From IMG/VR virus record IMGVR_UViG_3300015195_000007, positions 1 to 52,671 of that record: DNA of 52,671 nucleotides. One strand, 5' to 3'. Each line of letters opens with the position of its first letter. Position 1 is the stretch's first letter. This document shows positions 23,701 to 29,473 of this stretch, piece after piece. A model generated the notes under the pieces. That model worked only from the letters and a program-made list of their open reading frames with translations. It was not told where the DNA came from and searched no databases. Made by a program: the position numbers and the translations under genes. The stretch is from a virus.

Positions 23701-23916
23701 CCGGAACTACGTGAATGGGTCATCGCCTATGGAGAAGACGAAGACGAAGCTATCGTTGTTACTTGGAACAGATGGATCTACCAAAAGTGGAAAAGACTCA
23801 TCTGGGACATCTCCTTGGGTGAAGACGTCGTTCTGGTCCGAGGGGTCAAAAGAGGCTTCCAATCTAGACGAGCCATTTACGTGAAAGAGAGCTGGATACT
23901 ATCACCTTCGACATAG
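20779..23916 (+). CDS. dnaE: DNA polymerase III alpha subunit (DnaE-type)
   Basis: 1045 residues from GTG 20779. The PHP domain is intact in sequence: SLHQHSTFSYQDG, TDHGNVSSH, GCELYC, SGCTGSLL and TGDVHYTL. The catalytic palm has LPDIDLDFDSERR (about 415), preceded by GPARGSAAASIV. The fingers show ALARPGPLHS, YQEQILRVVREVGGFDWTAA and FNAAHSVSYGM. Two helix-hairpin-helix motifs (SGIGEKTAAAM, KGIGPKTIAK) and an OB-like C-terminus follow. It lacks about 100 residues compared with E. coli alpha. It probably replicates the phage genome with the primase-helicase; no sliding clamp was seen in the window. Confidence 0.93.
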   Translation: MLWSVVTRRYVSLHQHSTFSYQDGYGLPSVHVTRAAELDMSALAMTDHGNVSSHTQLEIAATKQGVKPIFGCELYCGNGKTQRKNHLTVLAEDQSGYKNLLRVVTAGWSNFYYEPTVDGDLLSQYKKGLVVLSGCTGSLLVTSLVGGKNVATEDASFHRGLGVAQRFHRALGDAFYLEVQTFPELEITRTVNPLLERISRELHIPLVATGDVHYTLPSESEMQQILHNVRGGNRQTLEEQAQAWGYDVPLSPCANDLTVYRRLRGTGLSHLAARQAITNSAEIAERCTVVLPKLEKLRFPLPEGFRDTKELWRSWIKQGWSYRRCGSLAPNERERYRKQLLYEMDIVEKKDFIDYFLLVSDIVKFAKDSGIPVGPARGSAAASIVCWLLRITEVNPMVFPSLVFERFIDLTRTDLPDIDLDFDSERRYEIEDYAVAKYGRECVGKIGTFTYYKSKNSLDDVARVFRIPRYKVEIIKDLLIERSSGDLRASATIEDTAEQFEQAKEVFDEFPDLRKAMLLEGNIKAMGIHAAGLVVAPGPITDVCAVYSRLDSKKVRQEAISLDKYDAERQGILKIDILGLSTMTMIAEALRMLGMKLEELYAIPLEDPKIIKAFQDNDIVGIFQFDGRAMRSVNAELRPDNFKEICDINALARPGPLHSNATGDYIEIKRGRKEPEMLHPLYDAIAKDTYYQIVYQEQILRVVREVGGFDWTAAAYIRKIISKKLGEQEFNRQWEAFWQGAKANGLDETVAKRIWDTCITAGVYAFNAAHSVSYGMLAVWCMWIKVYHPQVFYVACLQKYSQDRQLEFLRDAMRHGIEALPPEPFQSFGSWFANGEKIQAGLVQVSGIGEKTAAAMLAYRQAHPDVVLQKGWQAYSNVKGIGPKTIAKVEEFCAQEDPFEIHRLHRLLDAARGYVRTRRDLPNPTHSSLQVPYSRGSDVEVVWIGILTSRNLRDLFEAHYSRTGVVLDPADVKDPELREWVIAYGEDEDEAIVVTWNRWIYQKWKRLIWDISLGEDVVLVRGVKRGFQSRRAIYVKESWILSPST

Positions 23917-23981
23917 GGTCCATTATTATCATCATCGCAGCCATCCTGCTAGCCATAGAATACGAGAAAAGGAGAATGTAA
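23892..23981 (+). CDS. possible single-helix membrane micro-protein with non-ATG start
   Basis: From CTG 23892 to TAA 23979-23981, overlapping the polymerase end and sharing TAATG with the next gene. Encodes DIGSIIIIIAAILLAIEYEK then RRM: one transmembrane helix and a charged tail, like the 12479 peptide. No ATG, GTG or TTG is available in the frame, so the start is doubtful. Confidence 0.35.
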   Translation: MDTITFDIGSIIIIIAAILLAIEYEKRRM

Positions 23982-24862
23982 TGGGAGATCTAGAGAAGTT
24001 TGCGGATGCCTCAATGTTTCATGCGGCCCCAATGAAGGAAGGGGTCAGCGAGGGACCACAGGTTTTTCTTCTGTGGATGACACCAGACCCGCTCGGAGCT
24101 ATTGCGGCTGCCTGCAGAATGTATGAGGGAAAGCCAACCTACAGCCTGGCGAGTATTACTGATCAAGAGCGGTGGTACTACGCTGAGCAAGTCCAGAAGA
24201 CGCATCTCCAGGCGCCGCTTGAGTTCGTTAAGTTCCATTTTTTCATCGAGGGTATTGACCGAGCGATGACGCATCAGATCGTTCGGCAGCGCACAGCGGT
24301 CTTCGCCCAAGAATCCCTGAGATTCGCCGTCAAAGAAAACATGGCGCAAGAGGCAATCGTACCACCTAGCATCCTGACCGCCAGCCAGGACATTAAGGAT
24401 CATTATGACACACTTCTTGTGCAGATTCAAGAAAAGTACAACTACCTCATAGCCAACGGCATCCCGGCGGAAGATGCTCGTGCGATACTGCCGCATTGCG
24501 TGAGCACTCGGCTGCACTACTGCACTGACCTCCGCAACCTGAAGGAGCACAGCGGAAATCGCCTGTGTACTCAGGCTCAGTTCGCATGGCGAGCACTGTT
24601 CAGCAAAATCGTCGGTAGTATCAAGGGATACAACAAGGGCGGTGGTGATCTGGTTAGCCTCAATCTGTTCAAGCCAGCGTGCTACCAGCAGGGGAAGTGC
24701 CCCTTCACCGCTGATTTTGACCGGGGGTGTACTATACGGGAGAGGGTGCAACTCTTCTCCAAGAGGGGAATACCTAGCCAAGCTTGGGGGATAGGGGCGC
24801 CTGACATTTCGTCCATTTTGCCCCAGGAGTGGATGTATGACCCTCAAGCCGGATGGCTCTGA
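23981..24862 (+). CDS. thyX: flavin-dependent thymidylate synthase (ThyX-like)
   Basis: 293 residues; ATG 23981 has AAAGGAG upstream and overlaps a TAA. DRAMTHQIVRQRTAVFAQES then LRF corresponds to the ThyX signature RHRx7S, here RQRx7S with glutamine for histidine. ARAILPHCVSTRLHYCTDLR and QAQFAWRALFSKI match the C-terminal FAD/dUMP-binding helix region. It is longer than typical ThyX (about 220-250) owing to a C-terminal cysteine-bearing extension (PACYQQGKCPF). It would make dTMP from dUMP using folate and FAD for phage DNA synthesis. Confidence 0.85.
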   Translation: MGDLEKFADASMFHAAPMKEGVSEGPQVFLLWMTPDPLGAIAAACRMYEGKPTYSLASITDQERWYYAEQVQKTHLQAPLEFVKFHFFIEGIDRAMTHQIVRQRTAVFAQESLRFAVKENMAQEAIVPPSILTASQDIKDHYDTLLVQIQEKYNYLIANGIPAEDARAILPHCVSTRLHYCTDLRNLKEHSGNRLCTQAQFAWRALFSKIVGSIKGYNKGGGDLVSLNLFKPACYQQGKCPFTADFDRGCTIRERVQLFSKRGIPSQAWGIGAPDISSILPQEWMYDPQAGWL

Positions 24863-25124
24863 CTTTGACCATACCGATGCTCCCTCAGGATTCCTAACCG
24901 GACCAATGAACTATCATGACAGCGAAGAGATACCTGTGAGATTCGCTAGGCTACGAGTCTGGCTAGGTGTCCCGTCCACCAAACACCGCCACCGCATCTC
25001 TTGGCTGAGTGATGCCGGGGGTGACGCTCATCAGCATATTTGGGGTGATCAGGCTCATGTTCACACTCAGAATCTTGACTCTGAGTATGGTCGTTACTCC
25101 AACAGACCATTTAGACCTCGTTGA
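24837..25124 (+). CDS. hypothetical His-rich protein, 95 aa
   Basis: ATG 24837 overlaps the ThyX end by 26 bases. An acidic N-terminus is followed by FARLRVWLGVPSTKHRHRIS and a histidine-rich part (DAHQHIWGDQAHVHTQ), which could bind metal. The tail is basic (RYSNRPFRPR). Overlap and position support it; function unknown. Confidence 0.5.
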   Translation: MTLKPDGSDFDHTDAPSGFLTGPMNYHDSEEIPVRFARLRVWLGVPSTKHRHRISWLSDAGGDAHQHIWGDQAHVHTQNLDSEYGRYSNRPFRPR

Positions 25125-25139
25125 CAAAGAAAGGAAGAC

Positions 25140-25262
25140 ATGACAGATATACCCACAGTAAATCCTACTCCACCTATCGAGGATCCAGACAACACTCACG
25201 GAGAGTCAGAAGACAAAGACGGCACGCCTGGTGCTGTTCCTGATGGAGGAGAGAAAGCATGA
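25140..25262 (+). CDS. acidic micro-protein, 40 aa
   Basis: ATG 25140, with AAAGGAAG upstream, to TGA 25260-25262, overlapping the next ATG (ATGA). Pro/Asp/Glu/Gly-rich and probably disordered (VNPTPPIEDPDN, GESEDKDG). No function assigned. Confidence 0.5.
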   Translation: MTDIPTVNPTPPIEDPDNTHGESEDKDGTPGAVPDGGEKA

Positions 25263-25465
25263 CACCACGTCATCCAGGAACAGAGCACATGCTCAAGTTC
25301 TTCGAGTTTGATCATCTCCCGGAGAAGCTTCAGGACATCTCTCGTCCCTGCGCCATTTTGGCGGACGAGATGGTCGAGGCATTGTCTGACGGACCAGAAC
25401 TGACAGTTGGTCTTCGTAAGCTGCTAGAGGCCAAGGATTGCTTCGTCAGGGCGGCGCTGCCATGA
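25259..25465 (+). CDS. Acb2/Tad1-type hairpin-domain protein (possible anti-defence sponge)
   Basis: 68 residues from ATG 25259 in an ATGA overlap. RHPGTEHMLKFFEFDHLP, then LTVGLRKLLEAKDCFVRAAL, is the signature of a very common phage family that I recall as DUF7681, now grouped with the Acb2/Tad1 hairpin domain. Acb2 and Tad1 sequester cyclic nucleotide signals of CBASS and Thoeris. At only two helices this protein could be a minimal relative. Its position just before the lysin is typical of the family. The function is inferred from family assignment by memory. Confidence 0.6.
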   Translation: MTPRHPGTEHMLKFFEFDHLPEKLQDISRPCAILADEMVEALSDGPELTVGLRKLLEAKDCFVRAALP

Positions 25466-26271
25466 CGCTCACACGAGTTTGGATTCCATCCCCCAACTAC
25501 TCGGCTAGTCGCAGTCAAAACAGATTGCTGGTGCTCCACACCGCAGAAGGAGCCACAACCTTCCAGGGTCTCGGAAACTACTTCGCTAGTCCAGGCGCTC
25601 AGGTATCGAGTCACGTTGGTATTGACGACACTACCGGTCAGATCGGGGAGTACGTTAAGCCCGACCGCAAGACCTGGACGGCGTTTGCTGGGAATGACTG
25701 GGGCGAGCACGCTGAGCTATGCGGGTTCGCAGCCTGGACTAGAGCTCAATGGCTTTCCCATCCGATCATGCTCGCCAACACCGCGCAGTGGCTGAAGGAG
25801 GAAGCTGCACACTACAGCATTCCTCTTGTCAAGGTCGGTGCAGCCGAGATCGTGGATGGCAAGTGGGGTGTCTGTGGCCACTTCGATCTTACTCAGGCTG
25901 GTGCTGGTGGCAACCACTGGGACCCAGGACCGAACTTCCCCTGGGACGTCGTGCTGATGGTGGCTGATGTGCCTACTTCTCCGGGACCGGCGCCAGCGTC
26001 TCCGCCGCCTTCCCAGAGGCCACCTGTAACACCTTCGGCGCCAGCTTGGCCGGGACGCTATCTGAAAATAGCTACCCCCATGATGAGCGGGAAAGACATC
26101 CTCGCCTGGCAAAAGCAGATGAAAGCTAGGGGTTGGACTATCACTTCAGACGGCTGGTACGGCTCAGGATCTGCCGGCATTTGCCGTCAGTTCCAAGCGG
26201 AGAAACATCTCGGCGTGGACGGTATCGTCGGTCCGGCGACCTGGAGCGCAGCCTGGACAGCTCCTCGGTAA
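25462..26271 (+). CDS. endolysin: N-acetylmuramoyl-L-alanine amidase with PG-binding domain
   Basis: 269 residues from ATG 25462 (ATGA overlap); a longer frame would underlie the previous gene. LLVLHTAEGATT (about 23-34) contains the first zinc histidine of Amidase_2 enzymes. SSHVGIDDTTGQIGEYV and VCGHFDLTQAGAGGNHWDPG hold the other His/Asp ligands. A Pro-rich linker (about 177-197) leads to a PG_binding_1 domain (DILAWQKQMKARGWTI ... DGIVGPATWSAA). It cuts the amide bond between MurNAc and the stem peptide at lysis. It is the last plus-strand gene. Confidence 0.9.
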   Translation: MTLTRVWIPSPNYSASRSQNRLLVLHTAEGATTFQGLGNYFASPGAQVSSHVGIDDTTGQIGEYVKPDRKTWTAFAGNDWGEHAELCGFAAWTRAQWLSHPIMLANTAQWLKEEAAHYSIPLVKVGAAEIVDGKWGVCGHFDLTQAGAGGNHWDPGPNFPWDVVLMVADVPTSPGPAPASPPPSQRPPVTPSAPAWPGRYLKIATPMMSGKDILAWQKQMKARGWTITSDGWYGSGSAGICRQFQAEKHLGVDGIVGPATWSAAWTAPR

Positions 26272-26297
26272 TCTAACGAGGTAGTCCGGGGTATTCG

Positions 26298-26338
26298 CCG
26301 CCCTGCTGGTCGGACTGGTTGGCCGATTGGCAGGGCGG
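26298..26338 (+). terminator. hairpin H4 after the endolysin gene
   Basis: CCGCCCTGC (26298-26306) pairs perfectly with GCAGGGCGG (26330-26338), followed by TTTGTCGT. With a nine-base stem and a short T-run it is the best terminator candidate for the plus-strand arm. It lies between convergent genes and could act on both strands. Confidence 0.75.
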
Positions 26339-26413
26339 TTTGTCGTGCTAAGGGTGGCAAAAAGATCCTGTTTGCGCCCGGCAGGAGGCGGTTTTAAGCC
26401 TATCAAATGGCTT

Positions 26414-26443
26414 TGGGGTACCCAAGGGCCACCCGGTACCCCA
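26414..26443. terminator. hairpin H5 in the convergent intergenic region
   Basis: TGGGGTACC (26414-26422) pairs with GGTACCCCA (26435-26443) around a 12-base loop. Each arm contains the palindrome GGTACC. It lies just past the stop of the last minus-strand gene and may terminate that arm. The rest of 26272-26469 shows no coding frame. Confidence 0.6.
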
Positions 26444-26469
26444 CGGCCGTCCTGGGGCTTCGGATAATC

Positions 26470-26547
26470 TCAGTACCGGGACCGCAGGGCCAAAATAAGG
26501 ATGATAAAGAGAACAACAAGGACGAAGGTGCCTACGCCGATGAACAT
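26470..26547 (-). CDS. single-helix membrane micro-protein, 25 aa
   Basis: On the minus strand AAAGGAAGACC precedes ATG at 26547. The 25 residues (MFIGVGTFVLVVLFIILILA then LRSRY) are almost wholly one transmembrane helix. It overlaps the end of the neighbouring minus-strand gene by 16 bases. It is the last gene before the convergence point. Role unknown. Confidence 0.55.
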   Translation of the reverse strand: MFIGVGTFVLVVLFIILILALRSRY

Positions 26548-26762
26548 GGTCTTCCTTTCGGATGAGTACGTCTCATTCGTTTCTTGATCTCGGGAAGGTG
26601 TAGATTCTTTCGCTCTTCCTCGAAGTATTTGTCATACTCCGCACGATGAGCGTTGACGAGACGTTGCTTAGCCCGTCCCACAGCCCGAGAAGAGACCCTG
26701 GCCTGATCAATGCTGTCAAGAGACCTTTTCTCAGTCCAGGCACCATCATAGCTGGCAGACAT
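26532..26762 (-). CDS. basic helical protein, 76 aa
   Basis: ATG at 26762 follows AAGGAGG and is preferred over an upstream start at 26810 inside the previous gene. Starts MSASYDGAWTEKRS; then a long Arg/Lys/Glu-rich helix (SSRAVGRAKQRLVNAHRAEY, FEEERKNLHLPEIKKRMRR). Possibly coiled coil. No family recognised. Confidence 0.6.
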   Translation of the reverse strand: MSASYDGAWTEKRSLDSIDQARVSSRAVGRAKQRLVNAHRAEYDKYFEEERKNLHLPEIKKRMRRTHPKGRPCSSA

Positions 26763-26770
26763 GACCCTCC

Positions 26771-27538
26771 TTATTTGACGCAGGCTTCTCCGACCAGAGC
26801 AACTGAGCATGAAACTGCGGGCGGGGTGGTAGTAGAGCTTTTGTTATGAGAGATGAGATAGAAGCTACTGGCAGCAACTATCAGGGTGATGAAGAATCCG
26901 ACGATACCTAGCACTACGATCACTACTAAACCGATCATCCACTGACTAGTTCCCTTTGTTTCGGTCTGAAGTTCTTTCTTTCCTGCCTGCTCATGCTGCA
27001 AACGCAGCAGCTCATTGAGAATGGTTTGCTGAGGAGTAACCTCGGTCTGTGCTACTCGCTCTCCGGCCTGCTGATACTGCACTCGACGAAGGTCTGCTAT
27101 ATCTACCTTGATCGGATCAACAACAGCCTGGAGGGTGTCCGCAGTTTGGATTCTGGCAGCCTCAAGAGTTACCCGAACCGCATCGGCAGCACTGGTAACC
27201 TGGCCAGCTAGAGTATTCGCTCGTTGTTCAGCCTCTGCCCTAGCCCGCTCGACGTTTCCGGTATCTACCAGCCGGATGGCATCCAAGCGTCCTGTTTCTG
27301 CTTCTCGTAGTTCTTTATAATGACCGGCCCGCATGTCCGCGATCTTTTCTGTGTAGTACGTCTGTATCTCGCGCAGATCATCTAGGCGGGCGACTGCGTC
27401 TGTGACCTTATCAAGAACATTCTTGGTGGGATCCACTACGGGGGTTCCTCTAGCATCTACTCCGGGACCAGCGGAAGAAGCTCCTGGTTCAGGAGCTTTG
27501 AAGTGATCTCCTTTTGTGGGCATTTGGATCCTTCCCAT
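26771..27538 (-). CDS. coiled-coil protein with one transmembrane segment
   Basis: 255 residues. Residues about 1-40 are Pro/Gly-rich. About 40-190 is a long helical stretch with heptad-like Ala/Leu/Val spacing (TDAVARLDDLREIQTYYTEK, ARAEAEQRANTLAGQVTSAA). One strong transmembrane helix (MIGLVVIVVLGIVGFFITLI) lies near 200-225, followed by a short tail with two cysteines. It could anchor at the membrane as a lysis or entry factor, or be a virion protein. No family recognised. Confidence 0.6.
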   Translation of the reverse strand: MGRIQMPTKGDHFKAPEPGASSAGPGVDARGTPVVDPTKNVLDKVTDAVARLDDLREIQTYYTEKIADMRAGHYKELREAETGRLDAIRLVDTGNVERARAEAEQRANTLAGQVTSAADAVRVTLEAARIQTADTLQAVVDPIKVDIADLRRVQYQQAGERVAQTEVTPQQTILNELLRLQHEQAGKKELQTETKGTSQWMIGLVVIVVLGIVGFFITLIVAASSFYLISHNKSSTTTPPAVSCSVALVGEACVK

Positions 27539-27559
27539 CAGAACCTTTCTAGACCCCCA

Positions 27560-27633
27560 TGATCTGTTTGATCAGTGTAACTACCCAGTGTAGCGGCGTA
27601 GCCACCTAGTGTAGCGGAGCCTACCCCGGTAGG
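27560..27633 (-). promoter_or_regulatory. repeat-rich intergenic region, possible minus-strand promoter/operator
   Basis: Read on the minus strand, TACACT (resembling a -10 box) occurs three times, in an imperfect 21-base direct repeat (GTGTAGCGG on plus at 27588 and 27609, GTGTAA at 27575). A TGATC-N5-GATCA inverted repeat lies at 27560-27574, between these and the start of the 26771-27538 gene. A CCTACC-CC-GGTAGG palindrome (27620-27633) overlaps the end of the upstream gene. No confident -35 box was found. Confidence 0.35.
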
Positions 27634-28313
27634 AGTTTCGCCCTACAATAGTTGAAAGCTGGTCCGATAACGAGATTCTGATTGGCACCACTATCTTGCC
27701 ACACTATTACTTGAAAATAATCACCAACGGCACAATCGAATGCTATTGCGGAGACCTGTATGCTAGGGGCGAATGGAGCACCCGTTACATAAGATGCGAA
27801 TCCTCCCCTGGCAATCTCTACACTATTTTTCCATAACAGGATAAAAAAACTTGTTCCCGATACAGGCGTAGATATGCTCCAGGTAACGCCAGCGGTAAAA
27901 AGATAATCACCAGCGACCCGAACTATGATTACTCCAGAGGCATCACTACGATCCATATTGCATGGATTTACAACGGGAGTATCAAATGCAATCCCGTTCC
28001 AGGCGCTAGGACTGATCACCTGAGCATTTGCTCGATAAGTGAATACCTTTGGAGACACTACTGTAGAAAGTGCTCCAAGAACATATCCGTCACCACCGAA
28101 CCAGACTACCTCAACGACATCTCCGGCGATTGGGTAGTAACTTTCTTGATAACGCAAGCCTAAAGTTTCATTGGGACTTCCCTGTAACTTTACGCCGCAG
28201 TATGGGAAGGGATAGTTAGGGGGATTAGCAGTCTGAGCTCCAGTGCTGACAACACCACGAATCACTTCGAGATCAGGGCGATGAGGGCTTGAGATGATAT
28301 CTTCAAGAGCCAT
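27621..28313 (-). CDS. tail tip protein with OB-like N-terminus and C1q-like C-terminus
   Basis: 230 residues. The N-terminal 90 (YPFPYCGVKLQGSP, YYPIAGDVVEVVWFGGDGYV) resemble the OB-fold of phage spike or hub proteins. From about 93, SAWNGIAFDTPVVNPCNMDR, VRVAGDYLFTAGVTW and the aromatic C-terminus follow the C1q/TNF jelly-roll pattern (conserved aYlf strand) often seen in receptor-binding tail proteins. It overlaps the upstream minor tail gene at 28313. Likely role: host surface contact at the tail tip. Confidence 0.65.
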   Translation of the reverse strand: MALEDIISSPHRPDLEVIRGVVSTGAQTANPPNYPFPYCGVKLQGSPNETLGLRYQESYYPIAGDVVEVVWFGGDGYVLGALSTVVSPKVFTYRANAQVISPSAWNGIAFDTPVVNPCNMDRSDASGVIIVRVAGDYLFTAGVTWSISTPVSGTSFFILLWKNSVEIARGGFASYVTGAPFAPSIQVSAIAFDCAVGDYFQVIVWQDSGANQNLVIGPAFNYCRAKLLPG

Positions 28314-29473
28314 TAGCTTAGTGATCTCTTTCTACAAGTGATGGGCATCTTCTGAGACCCACTAGCGATCAGGGGTATTGTCATCTTATCTATAAACATC
28401 TTGACGTTGCTCAGCCCAGACGCAGCCCTGGTGACCTGGATGATATCTTCTGTCTCGTGAGCGTAGTTTGGAACTATGTTCAAATCGTTAATCTCACTGA
28501 GACCTTTTCCCTTCCTGATTAGCCCTGCGGCCATATCTGTAGCTTGTGCGGTGTAGGCCACTAGATCACTCTGGGTAAAGTTCATGACTTGACCGTATGG
28601 TCCAAGATAGTAGGTGGGGCTTAGAGGATCGTCGTCCCACACAACTGCTCTGGCTGGAGTCAGGCCATAGGTACTAGCTCCGGTGACCGTTTGACCACTG
28701 TAGATGTCTTGATTATCTTGTGATCGACCCATATCTAAGAAGATAGCGTTAACGCCTTCTTGATAAACCCAGGACAATATGTTCGTAGGGTCATTGATGT
28801 CAGGTATCGGCTTGATCACACACCAGCCATCTGCTGCGAAGAAAATCTCGTATCCAATCGAATCCAACATTGCTTGCGCTTCTGTCCACGGATCAGCTTG
28901 TTCATCCAAGACCCTATATGCGGTGACGTGTGTCGTGGGGAAACTGTTCCGTATCTTGATATTAGGCATTCTATTCTGCAACAACGTGATGACAGCATCG
29001 GTCATGTTGATGTTGGGCAACACGATATAAGGCAATCCTGTTATCTTATTTCTACTAACTTGTCTTCCTCGGTCTGAGCCACCTATCTCAATAACGACAC
29101 CGCCAGCCGGACTGTCAACTACATGACTGGTCTGTATGCCGAAGTATCCCTGATCAAATAACTCTGGCTTACCATTGACCATCATTCCGCTGCGGACATA
29201 TAGCTCAGCACCGCTGGTCACACTGAGAAGGCTTGCTCCTGAATCTGGTCTCCAGTATCCTGTAGGATCTACTATTTTCAAGCTGCTCAACGTTCTCCGA
29301 AAACTAGCAGTAGCATCTACTGAGACACTTCCATCGATGACTGAGAACGGATGTGGATTATTTAGATCATCGCTACTAGCCTTGACAATGCCACCCTGAA
29401 GAATCTGCACAACGCTGACCACTTGAAATCCTGTAGTCATCTGTGCTCGATAAGTATCACTCACGTTCCTCAT
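28313..29473 (-). CDS. minor tail protein (tail hub-like)
   Basis: 386 residues. MRNVSDTYRAQMTTGFQVVS at the start and GSVSVDATASFRRTLSSLKI are typical of siphovirus minor tail proteins of the DUF5047 kind. Later segments (MLDSIGYEIFFAADGWCVIK, MAAGLIRKGKG) resemble tail hub domains with a gp27-like fold. It follows another minor tail gene and precedes the tip gene, the expected place for the baseplate hub. No enzymatic motif seen. Confidence 0.7.
   Translation of the reverse strand: MRNVSDTYRAQMTTGFQVVSVVQILQGGIVKASSDDLNNPHPFSVIDGSVSVDATASFRRTLSSLKIVDPTGYWRPDSGASLLSVTSGAELYVRSGMMVNGKPELFDQGYFGIQTSHVVDSPAGGVVIEIGGSDRGRQVSRNKITGLPYIVLPNINMTDAVITLLQNRMPNIKIRNSFPTTHVTAYRVLDEQADPWTEAQAMLDSIGYEIFFAADGWCVIKPIPDINDPTNILSWVYQEGVNAIFLDMGRSQDNQDIYSGQTVTGASTYGLTPARAVVWDDDPLSPTYYLGPYGQVMNFTQSDLVAYTAQATDMAAGLIRKGKGLSEINDLNIVPNYAHETEDIIQVTRAASGLSNVKMFIDKMTIPLIASGSQKMPITCRKRSLS

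Noticed and set aside
24011-24847. Minus-strand frame of 278 codons
   Set aside because: Antisense shadow of the ThyX gene.
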